DNA of 64,000 bases from Suilimivivens aceti (GCF_025567405.1 NZ_JAOQKJ010000007.1:1-64000); one strand, 5' to 3'; shown: positions 35,781 to 44,794, numbered from the stretch's first letter. Notes: generated by a model from the letters alone, not told the origin. Numbers and translations are program-made.

Positions 35781-38315
35781 ATGAAGAAGTATATCATAAA
35801 GGCAATAATTGTGATTGCTGTATTTTTCATGTCAATGACAGTGATCAGCAGAGTGATGAACAAGGGAAATACGGATATGACAGTAGAGATGTCAAAGGCA
35901 TCTTACCCAGTGATCACAATGCAGTATCAGGGAATAGAGATCAATACACTGCATGGCTATGCAGATGCCATGGAGATCAATTATATGCGGGAGGCCATCA
36001 CTCCATTAATGGAGGGTAGACGGGTATCCTGCAAGATTTCGTGCTATGGACAGGAAATAGAAGGAATCCGCTATGAGGTTCGTAGTCTCGACGGGGAGCG
36101 GCTTGTAGAGGATACAGCTATACCAGAATTTTCCGAGGAAAATGATGAGATCACGGTGAACTTCGGACTGAAGGATCTGATCGACAGCGGCAGGGAATAT
36201 ATGCTGGTGATGATCCTGACTACTTCCTCAGGGAATGAGATCCGTTATTATACGAGGGTTCTGTATGGAGATAATTATTATGCGGCTGAAAAGCTGGATT
36301 ATGTACTGGATTTTTCTGAACGCACATTTGACAAGGAGCGGGCAAAGGAGCTGACGAAGTATCTGGAGTCCAATTCAGAAGGAGATAATACTACGCTTGG
36401 GAAAGTGACAATCCACAGCAGCTTTCAGCAGGTGACCTGGGGGAGCCTTTCTGTCAAAAAACTGGCAGAGCCAAGGATCACAGTCAGGGAACTGGCGTCC
36501 CAGACAGCGAGCATCCTGTTAGACTATATGGTTTATGAAGGCAGCGGGAAAAATACCATTTATTATCAGGTAGAGGAATTTTACCGGATCCGTTATACAT
36601 CAGATCGTATGTATCTGCTGGATTATGAGAGAACCATGAACCAGGTTTTTGATGATTCTGGCAAGGTCTTTGGCAATAAGAAGATTTATCTTGGAATCAC
36701 TGGAGACGAGGTTCCTCTTACGGAGAGCAGCGGTGGTGGAGTGGCAGCATTTGTCACGGGACGGAGGCTGTACAGCTATAATATTGCAGACAATAAGCTG
36801 GCCTATCTGTTTGGTTTTACGGACCAGGACAATCAGGATGAGAGGGACAGCTACGATAAACATGACATCCAGATCCTGAATGTGGACGAGGGTGGCAATG
36901 TGACCTTTATGGTATATGGCTACATGAACCGCGGCCGGCATGAGGGAAAGGTTGGAATTTCAGTTTATTATTATGATGGTGCGGTGAACACTATAGAAGA
37001 AATGCTTTATGTTCCAAGCAGTCAGTCACCGGAGCTTCTCATGGCAGAGGTCAAGGAGCTGTCTTATATCAATAAGGGTGGTACGCTGTATCTCCTGCTC
37101 GACAATGTCCTGTATGGCATCAGCTCGGCCAGCCGCTCCTGTGATGTGATCGTCAAGGATCTGAAGGAGGGCTGCTATCAGGTATCGGACAGTAATCAAA
37201 TGGTCGTCTGGCAGAAGGAAAATGAGCTTTATGAAGGAACAGAGCTGATCCTGATGAATCTGAATACTGGTGTACAGAGTCATATCAAAGCCGAAAACGG
37301 AGAGGCGATCGCTCCTATCGGTTTTATCGGGGATGATCTGATCTACGGAGCTGCAAGAAAAGATGATATTGTGCCGGATGAAACGGGAAATCTGGTATTT
37401 CCCATGTACAGTGTCAGGATCGAAAACGAAACGGAAGGTATTTTAAAGGAATATCATCAGGAAGGCATTTATGTCACTTCCGGCAGTGTAAATGGAAATC
37501 AGATCAATTTAAAGAGAGTGACCCGTACAGAAGCAGGAACCTATGAATCGGTTAGTGATGACCAGATCATCAATGCAGAAACACAGACAGAAAGCAGTAA
37601 TTATCTGGAAACTGTTGCAGTGGATCTTTATGAAACAGTAACGCAGATCGCGCTGAAGGAAGACATCAATACAGACTCTATGAAGCATCTGACACCGAGA
37701 GAAGTGCTTTTTGAAGGCGGAAGAAATATTGTGATCGCTGCTTCCCAGGAGCGGGGTGACAGATACTATGTCTATGGAAAGAATGGTGTGGAAGGTATTT
37801 TCATGAATGAAGGAAATGCCGTGAGGCTTGCTAGTGATGTATCCGGCGTAGTGGTAGATGATACCGGCTCTTATATCTGGATGAAGGGCAATCGGAGCCT
37901 GAAGAACCAGATCATGGCAATTCAGGGAATGGCAGCGGAAGAGAATCAGGGAAGCCTTGCCGTATGTCTGGATACGATCCTTGAATATGAGGGAATCAGC
38001 AGAAATACCCAGTATCTTCTGGACCGGGGAGAGGGTGTCCTGCAGATCCTGAAGGATAATCTGGAGCAGACCAGAGTACTGGATCTGACTGGTGTCAGCC
38101 TCGACAGTGTGCTTTACTATGTCAATCAGGATATCCCGGTGCTTGTCATGACAGAAGAGGGGGAAGCGGTGCTTCTGATCGGATTCAATGAGATGAACAC
38201 GGTGATCATGAATCCGGCAACCGGAACAGTTTACAAGATGGGAATGAATGATTCCAAAGACTGGTTTGAAAAGAATGGAAACCGCTTTATTACTTATGTA
38301 AGAATGGAGCAGTAA
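35781..38315 (+). CDS. Large membrane-anchored hypothetical protein
   Basis: An 844-residue protein with a single N-terminal TM segment (about 7-24), so most of it is probably extracellular. The body (about 40-700) contains beta-rich repeats reminiscent of propeller folds (e.g. FGFTDQDNQ, VVWQKENELYEGTELILMNL). The last about 120 residues (SLAVCLDTILEYEGIS ... PVLVMTEEGEAVLLIGFNE ... MNPATG) resemble a papain/C39-like fold but lack the usual His, with Glu at that place. Start ATG abuts the methyltransferase stop. A role in wall or signal-sensing is unknown. Confidence 0.6.
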   Translation: MKKYIIKAIIVIAVFFMSMTVISRVMNKGNTDMTVEMSKASYPVITMQYQGIEINTLHGYADAMEINYMREAITPLMEGRRVSCKISCYGQEIEGIRYEVRSLDGERLVEDTAIPEFSEENDEITVNFGLKDLIDSGREYMLVMILTTSSGNEIRYYTRVLYGDNYYAAEKLDYVLDFSERTFDKERAKELTKYLESNSEGDNTTLGKVTIHSSFQQVTWGSLSVKKLAEPRITVRELASQTASILLDYMVYEGSGKNTIYYQVEEFYRIRYTSDRMYLLDYERTMNQVFDDSGKVFGNKKIYLGITGDEVPLTESSGGGVAAFVTGRRLYSYNIADNKLAYLFGFTDQDNQDERDSYDKHDIQILNVDEGGNVTFMVYGYMNRGRHEGKVGISVYYYDGAVNTIEEMLYVPSSQSPELLMAEVKELSYINKGGTLYLLLDNVLYGISSASRSCDVIVKDLKEGCYQVSDSNQMVVWQKENELYEGTELILMNLNTGVQSHIKAENGEAIAPIGFIGDDLIYGAARKDDIVPDETGNLVFPMYSVRIENETEGILKEYHQEGIYVTSGSVNGNQINLKRVTRTEAGTYESVSDDQIINAETQTESSNYLETVAVDLYETVTQIALKEDINTDSMKHLTPREVLFEGGRNIVIAASQERGDRYYVYGKNGVEGIFMNEGNAVRLASDVSGVVVDDTGSYIWMKGNRSLKNQIMAIQGMAAEENQGSLAVCLDTILEYEGISRNTQYLLDRGEGVLQILKDNLEQTRVLDLTGVSLDSVLYYVNQDIPVLVMTEEGEAVLLIGFNEMNTVIMNPATGTVYKMGMNDSKDWFEKNGNRFITYVRMEQ

Positions 38316-38330
38316 CAGAAAAAGAAGATA

Positions 38331-38369
38331 CCCCGGAAGTGATGGTTCACGGATCACTTCCGGGGTTTC
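38331..38369. terminator. Bidirectional terminator between the 844-residue gene and queT
   Basis: A perfect 13-bp stem CCCCGGAAGTGAT/ATCACTTCCGGGG (38331-38343/38353-38365), a 9-nt loop and T-rich flanks on both strands. Confidence 0.9.
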
Positions 38370-38370
38370 A

Positions 38371-38865
38371 TTAGTCCTTAAAAAGGACAGAAGCATATTT
38401 CTGCAGGGCAAACAGCAGGAGCATTCCCAGGACACCGCAGGAAATGATCTCTCCGGCTGTTACAGTTACAAGGGAAAACCAGATGGGCTTTACCCCATAG
38501 GCAAAGTAAAGAACCGGGGGGATGATCAGGGCATTGGCGAGGATCGGAGGCACGGGAGCGAGCCATTTATACTTGCGAAGAAGCCTTGTGAAAACAGCTC
38601 CAAGCAGAGTGGCCAGTGTTCCGAAGATAATATCCGGAAGGGCGCATCCTGTCAGGATGTTTGCCAAAAGACAGCCTACTGTAAGGCCCGGCACTGCGGA
38701 AACGGTAAAGTAGGGCAGGATCGTGAGTGCTTCGGAAAAACGGATCTGTACCGCTCCGGAGGCGATGCCAAGCAGATTGGCGATAAAGGTGAGCACAATA
38801 TAAAGTGCTGCGATCATTGCAGCCTGTGCAAGGCGCAATACGTGTTTGTTACGTGTCTGTTCCAT
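38371..38865 (-). CDS. queT: QueT-family ECF transporter S component (queuosine precursor uptake)
   Basis: A 164-residue membrane protein with about five to six TM segments. It starts MEQTRNKHVLRLAQAAMIAALYIVLTFIA and has GAVQIRFSEALTILPYF and GCLLANILTGCALPDIIFGTLATLLGA, which are QueT hallmarks. It imports queuine/preQ1-type precursors with a shared ECF module encoded elsewhere. SD AAAGGAGAAAAA precedes the ATG. The leader contains a strong pseudoknot candidate (38880-38929), consistent with preQ1 control. Confidence 0.9.
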   Translation of the reverse strand: MEQTRNKHVLRLAQAAMIAALYIVLTFIANLLGIASGAVQIRFSEALTILPYFTVSAVPGLTVGCLLANILTGCALPDIIFGTLATLLGAVFTRLLRKYKWLAPVPPILANALIIPPVLYFAYGVKPIWFSLVTVTAGEIISCGVLGMLLLFALQKYASVLFKD

Positions 38866-38879
38866 ATTTTTTCTCCTTT

Positions 38880-38929
38880 AGTATTTTTTTTACGAGTGGA
38901 AGGTCTCGAACACTCGGGTGTGAACCTTT
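38880..38929 (-). promoter_or_regulatory. Candidate preQ1-type riboswitch pseudoknot upstream of queT
   Basis: On the minus strand the leader reads AAGGT (38928-38924), CGAGTG (38916-38911), ACCTT (38904-38900), CACTCG (38898-38893). CGAGTG/CACTCG makes a hairpin whose loop contains ACCTT, which pairs with the upstream AAGGT, giving an interleaved pseudoknot. The RBS follows after an A-rich tail. Transcription is predicted to begin at about 38927, so the RNA starts almost exactly at the pseudoknot. QueT genes are known preQ1 riboswitch targets; the class cannot be fixed by eye. Confidence 0.6.
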
Positions 38930-38932
38930 ATG

Positions 38933-38960
38933 AGTATAGCATGAGGTGGGAAAAAGTCAA
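38933..38960 (-). promoter_or_regulatory. Promoter of queT
   Basis: Minus strand TTGACT (38960-38955), a 16-bp spacer and TATACT (38938-38933). Confidence 0.7.
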
Positions 38961-38966
38961 GTTTTC

Positions 38967-38975
38967 TGGTATGAT
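38967..38975 (+). promoter_or_regulatory. Extended -10 promoter of the first helicase-nuclease
   Basis: TGGTATGAT matches the extended -10 TGnTATAAT; it overlaps the queT promoter region divergently. The -35 is weak. Confidence 0.45.
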
Positions 38976-39025
38976 AAAGGAAACAGCTGATAAAACAGAC
39001 AGTGATCATACAGAGTGGGAAATTT

Positions 39026-42000
39026 ATGAAAACGATAAGTCGTGATATTTTCAGAGCGATCCATGAAAATAAATGGCTCAGTATTGAATACAAAAACAAA
39101 CAGGAAGAAATCACAAAGTACTGGATTGGGATTATAGATGTCAATCCGCTTACAAAAACACTTCTGGTGGAAGGCTTGCATCTGGAGAAGTGCACGATTT
39201 TGGAACTGCATATCTATCTGGATTCTATTCTGTCTTCTACAGTGATAGAAGGCTCCTATTATGAAGTACCGGAAATGCTGAAAGAAGATATCTGCAGGAA
39301 TCCTCACCGGTATGAGTCCATTTTTCATAATGTATCAAATCTGAAGCTTCTGAATTACTATATAGACTGCAACAGGCTGGATGCGGTTCCCTATAAAACG
39401 GAATACAGCCTGCTCCGCTATTTTGACGGGGACTGTATCAGAAGAGGGGATTATCATCTGACCGGCGAGCAGTTCCGGGAGATCATTACCGGTTTCCAGT
39501 ATGGCAGTGCCAGCACTTCCGGAAGCAGGAGAATCAAACAACTGGCGCTGAATGTTTTAAGTGTGCCAGTCAAACAGGGACTTTATGTGCTTGCTTACAG
39601 AGGAATGAGCCTTGATGTGAAGAACAGATGTCTCAAGCCTGCAGATGAAGTGACAATCTGTACGGAGTTTACGATAGATGGAAGCCAGCAGAGTATCCGG
39701 AAATTTCTGGATGCAGACGATTATGAGTTACTGAACGATTTTGAAAAGAATGCAGAGCTGATCAAGGACAGGATCACAGAGTGCAACAATCAGATCAGAG
39801 GTGTGGATGATATGCCATACCTTATAGCAATCGGAAGGAACATCCTGCTGGATCTTCATGAAGAATACAGAGCAATCGATGAAATGTTCCAGAAGGATGA
39901 GGTGACAGCACCGATACAGGCCTTTTTCGGAAATCTGGTGCAGGAGCCTGCCAGCAGAAAAGTATTTCCGATCGCACTTTTAAATAAGCAGATCAATCTG
40001 GATCAGCTTTTGGCCATTCATAATGCGATGAAATATCCGCTTGCCTATATCCAGGGACCGCCGGGAACCGGGAAAACCAATACGATCGTCAATACACTGG
40101 TAACAGCCTTTTTTAACGAGCAGACCGTTCTGTTTACTTCTTATAATAATCATCCGATTGATGGGGTGTGTGAAAAGCTGCAGAATATCCCGTATGGAAA
40201 GAAAGGGATGATCCCTTTTCCGGTGATAAGGCTTGGCAGTGATGACAGGGTGGCAGCGGCACTTGACTATATCAGAAAACTCTATGAAAGTACCAGAAGC
40301 ATTAATATTTTCGAAGGTACACTGGAAAAAAGAAAATCGGACAGAGTAGTCAGGACAAGAAAACTGACAGCACTTTTGCAGAATTATGAGGAACGTTTGC
40401 GGCTCCTTGAAACAGAGGAGGCGATCCGCAGTCTGATGGATTCCAATAAACATCTGACTTTCCAGACACAGCTTCAGGGTGTGCAGCTGACACAGGTAAA
40501 AGAAAAGATCAGCAAAACAGAGGATATTACAGATGAAGAAGCACTGAAGCTGGTATTAGAGGATGAAGATGCTTTTAAAAATTATCTGTATTATACCTCT
40601 GCCAAGTGCATCAAGCGGCTGCAGGAGCCGAAAAATGCAGATCTTCTGGATATTGTGTATACGGAAAGCAAAGAGAAAAAGGTAAAAGCCTTCAATGATT
40701 ATCTGAAAAAGGAAGAAAATCTGAAGAAATTCCAGAGGATCTTTCCCATTATTGCAACAACATCTATTTCAGCACACAAGATCGGAAATCCGGGTGTTCA
40801 TTTTGACATGGTGGTGATGGATGAAGCCAGTCAGGGAAATATTGCAGTTTCTCTTGTCCCGATCCTACGGGGAGAAAGCCTTATGCTTGTCGGGGATCCG
40901 CAGCAGCTCAATCCGGTGATCCTGCTGAACCAGATTGAAAACCTGAAGCTCCGGAAGATGTATCATATTACAGATGAATATGATTATATCAAAAATTCTA
41001 TTTATAAGGTTTATCTGGCATGTGATTCTGTCAGCAGGGAAATTCTGCTGAGCCATCACTACAGATGTAATGAAAAGATCATTCAGTTTAATAATAAGAA
41101 GTATTATAATAACAAGCTTAAGATATGCAGCCAGAGTAAGGAAGCCATGCCGCTGACCTTTGTGGATGTGCCGGATAATCAGACCTACAGTAAGAATACG
41201 GCACCACTTGAGGCAGATGAGATCGTAAAATATGCGGCCATGAACAAGGATAAAAAGATAGCCGTCATCACACCTTTTGCCAATCAGAGGGAGCTGATCA
41301 ATGAAAAACTGAAGGAAAATGGACTCTCCAATATTTCCTGTGGTACAGTTCACGCTTTTCAGGGTGATGAAAAGGATGTGGTTCTTTTTTCCCTGGCATT
41401 GACAGACAGGACCGGGCAGGGAACGTATGAATGGCTGAAAAATAACAAGGAACTGATCAATGTGGCAGTATCCAGGGCAAAAGAGCGGCTGATCGTGCTT
41501 TCAAGTGATCAGGAGCTGGAAAGGCTGCATGCCGGCTCCGATGACGATGATCTGTATGAACTGGTGCAGTATGTGAAGCACAATGGGGAAACAAAGGTCA
41601 CGCCGAAAACCAATGCGTCAAGAGCGCTTGGGATCAAGCCATACAGCACAGAAACAGAACAGGCCTTTCTGGAGAATCTGAACCATGCACTGGATAATGT
41701 GCTGAATACCAATCAGAAGTGTATTGTACAGAAAGAAGTCAGCCTTGCTCATGTATTTCAGGATAACAGTTCTTATAATGATCTGTTTTATACAGGAAGA
41801 TTTGACTTCGTGGTCTATGAAAGACAGGGAAGGACCAAAGTGGATATCCCGATCCTGGCGATCGAGCTGGATGGAAGAGAGCACCAGGAAAATGCTGTTG
41901 TCATGGAGCGTGACAGGAAAAAGAATGAGATCTGCCGGGAGCATGGTTTTGAACTGATCCGGATCGAGAACACGTATGCAAGAAGATATCAGTTTATGAA

Positions 42001-42037
42001 GGAAATACTGATGAAATATTTTGCAAGTGTGAAATAA
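39026..42037 (+). CDS. SF1 (Upf1/DNA2-like) helicase with C-terminal nuclease-like domain
   Basis: A 1003-residue protein: an N-terminal region (1-330) of unknown fold, an AAA_11/AAA_12 helicase core with Walker A IQGPPGTGKTNTI (about 344), Walker B VVMDEASQG (about 600), HHYRCNEKIIQFN, VHAFQGDEKDVVLFSLALTDR and INVAVSRAKERLIVLSS, then a C-terminal domain (about 890-1003) with DFVVY, LAIELDGREHQ and a DRKKNEIC helix, like the vsr/DUF2726 PD-(D/E)XK fold. The ATG at 39026 has SD GTGGGA; an in-frame ATG at 39002 is weaker. The domain pairing occurs in phage-defence proteins, but a repair role is also possible. See the paralogue at 49234. Confidence 0.8.
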   Translation: MKTISRDIFRAIHENKWLSIEYKNKQEEITKYWIGIIDVNPLTKTLLVEGLHLEKCTILELHIYLDSILSSTVIEGSYYEVPEMLKEDICRNPHRYESIFHNVSNLKLLNYYIDCNRLDAVPYKTEYSLLRYFDGDCIRRGDYHLTGEQFREIITGFQYGSASTSGSRRIKQLALNVLSVPVKQGLYVLAYRGMSLDVKNRCLKPADEVTICTEFTIDGSQQSIRKFLDADDYELLNDFEKNAELIKDRITECNNQIRGVDDMPYLIAIGRNILLDLHEEYRAIDEMFQKDEVTAPIQAFFGNLVQEPASRKVFPIALLNKQINLDQLLAIHNAMKYPLAYIQGPPGTGKTNTIVNTLVTAFFNEQTVLFTSYNNHPIDGVCEKLQNIPYGKKGMIPFPVIRLGSDDRVAAALDYIRKLYESTRSINIFEGTLEKRKSDRVVRTRKLTALLQNYEERLRLLETEEAIRSLMDSNKHLTFQTQLQGVQLTQVKEKISKTEDITDEEALKLVLEDEDAFKNYLYYTSAKCIKRLQEPKNADLLDIVYTESKEKKVKAFNDYLKKEENLKKFQRIFPIIATTSISAHKIGNPGVHFDMVVMDEASQGNIAVSLVPILRGESLMLVGDPQQLNPVILLNQIENLKLRKMYHITDEYDYIKNSIYKVYLACDSVSREILLSHHYRCNEKIIQFNNKKYYNNKLKICSQSKEAMPLTFVDVPDNQTYSKNTAPLEADEIVKYAAMNKDKKIAVITPFANQRELINEKLKENGLSNISCGTVHAFQGDEKDVVLFSLALTDRTGQGTYEWLKNNKELINVAVSRAKERLIVLSSDQELERLHAGSDDDDLYELVQYVKHNGETKVTPKTNASRALGIKPYSTETEQAFLENLNHALDNVLNTNQKCIVQKEVSLAHVFQDNSSYNDLFYTGRFDFVVYERQGRTKVDIPILAIELDGREHQENAVVMERDRKKNEICREHGFELIRIENTYARRYQFMKEILMKYFASVK

Positions 42038-42047
42038 GGGAAGAAGG

Positions 42048-42076
42048 GCATAACCCCTCAGGATACTTCATAGAAT
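42048..42076 (+). promoter_or_regulatory. Candidate sigma-E promoter of spoIIID
   Basis: GCATAAC (42048-42054), a 14-bp spacer and CATAGAAT (42069-42076) resemble the sporulation sigma-E consensus GCATATT / CATACAAT. The predicted start is about 20 nt before the TTG of spoIIID. Confidence 0.5.
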
Positions 42077-42102
42077 GTAAAAAAGTATTCTGAGGGGTTT
42101 CC
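42052..42102 (+). terminator. Terminator of the helicase gene overlapping the spoIIID SD
   Basis: A 17-bp inverted repeat (42052-42068/about 42083-42099, minor mismatches) is followed by TTTCCTTT. The right arm contains GAGGGG (42092-42097), the SD of spoIIID. Confidence 0.7.
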
Positions 42103-42103
42103 T

Positions 42104-42373
42104 TTGAAGGATTATATTGAAGAGAGAGCAATCGATATTGCAGGGTATATCATCGAAAACAATGCAACGGTAAGACAGACAGCCAAGGCATTTGGGATTT
42201 CCAAAAGTACAGTGCACAAGGACGTGACGGAAAGGCTGATGCAGATCAGTCCCTCCCTTGCCATAGAGGCGAGAAAGGTTCTCGATGTGAACAAGATGGA
42301 GCGTCATATCAGGGGCGGACTGGCAACCAGAGAAAAATATCTGCATCAGCACGAGATGAGTCTGCAGTCCTGA
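42104..42373 (+). CDS. spoIIID: Sporulation transcription regulator SpoIIID
   Basis: Mother-cell DNA-binding regulator. The 89 residues match SpoIIID: M(L)KDYIEERAIDIAGYIIENNATVRQTAKAFGISKSTVHKDVTERL (HTH), then LAIEARKVLDVNKMERHIRGGLATREKY. The start is TTG at 42104, 6 nt after GAGGGG; no ATG is available. The SD lies in the right arm of the upstream terminator hairpin. It indicates a spore-former; a guaA promoter follows directly. Confidence 0.92.
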   Translation: MKDYIEERAIDIAGYIIENNATVRQTAKAFGISKSTVHKDVTERLMQISPSLAIEARKVLDVNKMERHIRGGLATREKYLHQHEMSLQS

Positions 42374-42381
42374 AAATAATT

Positions 42382-42411
42382 TTGACAAGGCTTCGGAAGA
42401 TAGCATATAAT
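42382..42411 (+). promoter_or_regulatory. Consensus sigma-A promoter of guaA
   Basis: Perfect TTGACA (42382-42387), an 18-bp spacer and perfect TATAAT (42406-42411). The leader is about 85 nt; no purine riboswitch core was recognised. Confidence 0.85.
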
Positions 42412-42504
42412 GATGTGGAGCAGGGATGGAAAGAGAGGCTTCTTTCTTTGCCCCGCATGATTAAATATGCTTTCAACAATCGAAAGAGACAGAGGAGAAG
42501 CAGA

Positions 42505-44046
42505 GTGGAAAGAGAAACAGTTATCGTACTTGACTTCGGCGGGCAGTATAATCAGCTGATCGCCAGACGTGTCAGAGAATGTAATGTATATTGTGAGGTA
42601 CACCCTTACAGCATGAGCCTTGAGGACATTAAAAAGATGAACCCGAAGGGCATTATTTTTACCGGAGGACCAAGCAGTGTATATGCTGAGGAGTCTCCGA
42701 GATGTTCCAAAGAAATTTTTGAACTGGGAATTCCGATCCTTGGTATCTGCTATGGTTCTCAGCTTATGTCCTACCTTCTTGGAGGCAGCGTAAAGACAGC
42801 ACCTGTCAGTGAGTATGGTAAGACGGAAGTGACCGTGGACAAATCCTCTGTGCTTTTCCATGATGTATCAGAAAAAACGATCTGCTGGATGAGCCATACA
42901 GATTATATTGAGGCAGCTCCTGCAGATTTCAAGGTAACAGCGCATACACCGGTATGTCCGGTAGCGGCAATGGAGAATCCGGAGAGGGGACTTTATGCAG
43001 TACAGTTCCATCCGGAAGTCATGCATACACAGGAAGGTATGAAGATGCTTTCCAATTTCGTATATCAGGTATGCCACTGCAAGGGTGACTGGAAGATGGA
43101 TTCTTTCGTGGAGACAACGATCCAGCAGATCCGTGAAAAGGTAGGAGACGGCAAGGTGCTCTGTGCACTTTCCGGCGGTGTGGATTCCTCTGTGGCAGCA
43201 GTCCTTCTGGCAAAGGCAGTAGGCAAGCAGCTTACCTGCGTATTTGTAGATCATGGTCTTCTCCGCAAAAATGAAGGAGATGAGGTAGAAGCAGTCTTTG
43301 GCCCGGACGGCCCTTATGACCTGAACTTTATCCGTGTGAATGCACAGGAGCGTTTCTACAGCAAGCTTGCCGGTGTGGAAGAGCCGGAAAGAAAGAGAAA
43401 GATCATTGGTGAAGAGTTTATCCGTGTCTTCGAGGAAGAGGCCAAGAAGATCGGTAAAGTAGATTTCCTGGTACAGGGTACCATTTATCCGGATGTGATC
43501 GAGAGTGGTCTTGGCAAGAGCGCTGTGATCAAATCTCATCACAACGTAGGCGGATTGCCGGATTATGTAGATTTCAAGGAGATCATTGAGCCGCTGCGGC
43601 TTTTGTTCAAGGACGAGGTTCGTCGTGCCGGTCTCGAACTTGGTATTCCGGAGTACCTCGTATACCGTCAGCCGTTCCCCGGCCCCGGTCTTGGTATCCG
43701 TATCATCGGAGAGGTTACTGCCGAGAAGGTCCGTATCGTTCAGGACGCAGATGCAATCTACCGTGAGGAGATTGCCAAAGCTGGTGCGGACAAGGGTCTT
43801 GGTCAGTACTTTGCAGCCCTTACCAATATGAGAAGTGTTGGTGTCATGGGTGATGAGCGTACCTATGATTATGCAGTGGCACTGAGAGCCGTAAATACTT
43901 CTGACTTCATGACAGCAGAAGCTGCACAGATCCCCTGGGAGGTACTTGCCAAGGTGACCAGCAGGATCGTGAATGAAGTGAAGGGTGTGAACAGAGTCAT
44001 GTATGACTGCACTGGAAAGCCACCGGCGACGATTGAGTTTGAATAA
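42505..44046 (+). CDS. guaA: GMP synthase (glutamine-hydrolysing)
   Basis: Converts XMP to GMP. The 513 residues have an N-terminal glutamine amidotransferase (GGPSSVYAE, catalytic Cys in ILGICYGSQ, FHPEVMH) and a C-terminal PP-loop ATPase (ALSGGVDSSVAAVLLAKAVG), with the dimerisation end TGKPPATIEFE. The start is GTG at 42505 after AGAGGAG at 8 nt; upstream ATG 42382 would overlap the promoter. The last bases (44035-44045) recur at 46405-46415, as expected for an element integrated at the guaA 3' end. Confidence 0.97.
   Translation: MERETVIVLDFGGQYNQLIARRVRECNVYCEVHPYSMSLEDIKKMNPKGIIFTGGPSSVYAEESPRCSKEIFELGIPILGICYGSQLMSYLLGGSVKTAPVSEYGKTEVTVDKSSVLFHDVSEKTICWMSHTDYIEAAPADFKVTAHTPVCPVAAMENPERGLYAVQFHPEVMHTQEGMKMLSNFVYQVCHCKGDWKMDSFVETTIQQIREKVGDGKVLCALSGGVDSSVAAVLLAKAVGKQLTCVFVDHGLLRKNEGDEVEAVFGPDGPYDLNFIRVNAQERFYSKLAGVEEPERKRKIIGEEFIRVFEEEAKKIGKVDFLVQGTIYPDVIESGLGKSAVIKSHHNVGGLPDYVDFKEIIEPLRLLFKDEVRRAGLELGIPEYLVYRQPFPGPGLGIRIIGEVTAEKVRIVQDADAIYREEIAKAGADKGLGQYFAALTNMRSVGVMGDERTYDYAVALRAVNTSDFMTAEAAQIPWEVLAKVTSRIVNEVKGVNRVMYDCTGKPPATIEFE
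44035..44045 (+). repeat. Left 11-bp repeat at the guaA 3' end (putative att site)
   Basis: GAGTTTGAATA at the end of guaA, repeated exactly at 46405-46415. The guaA 3' end is a known integration site of tyrosine-recombinase islands, so these are candidate att cores. Confidence 0.55.
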
Positions 44047-44124
44047 AAAGGTTGTTAAAGGGCAATATGGTTTATCGTCTTTAGGGCAAAAAACTATATC
44101 GTCAACAATAAAATAAAAAGTATC

Positions 44125-44175
44125 AGAGACCATAAGATGAGTCCAAGTATTCCGCATCTTACGGTCTCTTTTATT
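44125..44175 (+). terminator. Terminator after guaA
   Basis: A 15-bp stem (44125-44139/44155-44169, one mismatch) with a 15-nt loop is followed by TTTTATTTTTATTT. Inside the putative island, it serves guaA. Confidence 0.75.
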
Positions 44176-44274
44176 TTTATTTCATAGTAGCCGAAAACCT
44201 TGTAGAATCAATGTTTTATGAATTATGAGAAAGAATCTGAGCAAGAGCAACATATATTACTTTTTATGTGCAAA

Positions 44275-44292
44275 TGGGTACGATTTGGGTAC
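44275..44292 (+). repeat. Pair of TGGGTAC direct repeats near the island's left end
   Basis: TGGGTAC occurs at 44275-44281 and 44286-44292 (11-bp period). Similar paired repeats lie near the right end, a layout resembling integrase arm sites. Confidence 0.35.
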
Positions 44293-44295
44293 AAG

Positions 44296-44709
44296 TTATT
44301 TGTATTTAGACATGACTTTTCTAACTAAAATAACGATTATTTTTTTTAACTGTATATACAAAAAGGCTACGACTAAACTAATAATAACTGCAAATGTTAA
44401 ATAAATTATATTACCTTTTGTGACTTGGGCGGCATATTTTGCCTTAACAAATTCTAGCTTAACTAGAATAAAAACATATGGAACTATTAGAAGAATAAAT
44501 GCAATACAATTTCCGATGAAAGCAGATCGTGAGTTGAATTGTTTTTCTTCTTTTTGAATTTGTGCATTTTTATAATTTTCGAAATCTTCTTTTAAAGAAT
44601 TAAATTCTCCAGATAATTCTGCATTTTTTTGTGTCAACAAATTGTTCTCAAAAATAATATTTTGCAAGTCAGACGAGGGAAATCTTTTTCTGATATAAAA
44701 CAAATGCAT
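44296..44709 (-). CDS. Hypothetical protein with coiled coil and two TM segments (possibly truncated)
   Basis: A 137-residue frame, strongly AT-rich. Residues about 20-60 form a polar coiled coil (TQKNAELSGEFNSLKEDFENYK), followed by two TM segments (about 66-86 and 102-122). The ATG at 44709 lacks an SD, so it may be a 5'-truncated remnant or start internally. Nothing identifies a function. It is divergent from hicA. Confidence 0.4.
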   Translation of the reverse strand: MHLFYIRKRFPSSDLQNIIFENNLLTQKNAELSGEFNSLKEDFENYKNAQIQKEEKQFNSRSAFIGNCIAFILLIVPYVFILVKLEFVKAKYAAQVTKGNIIYLTFAVIISLVVAFLYIQLKKIIVILVRKVMSKYK

Positions 44710-44794
44710 GAGGATGCACTTGAATTTGTAAGGTATTTAAAGACAAAATTCTCATAGTGATTTTTATAAAAATAATGTATAATACATAAAAAGA

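Noticed and set aside
42388..42504. Purine riboswitch in the guaA leader
   Set aside because: The leader is short and shows none of the conserved purine aptamer core.
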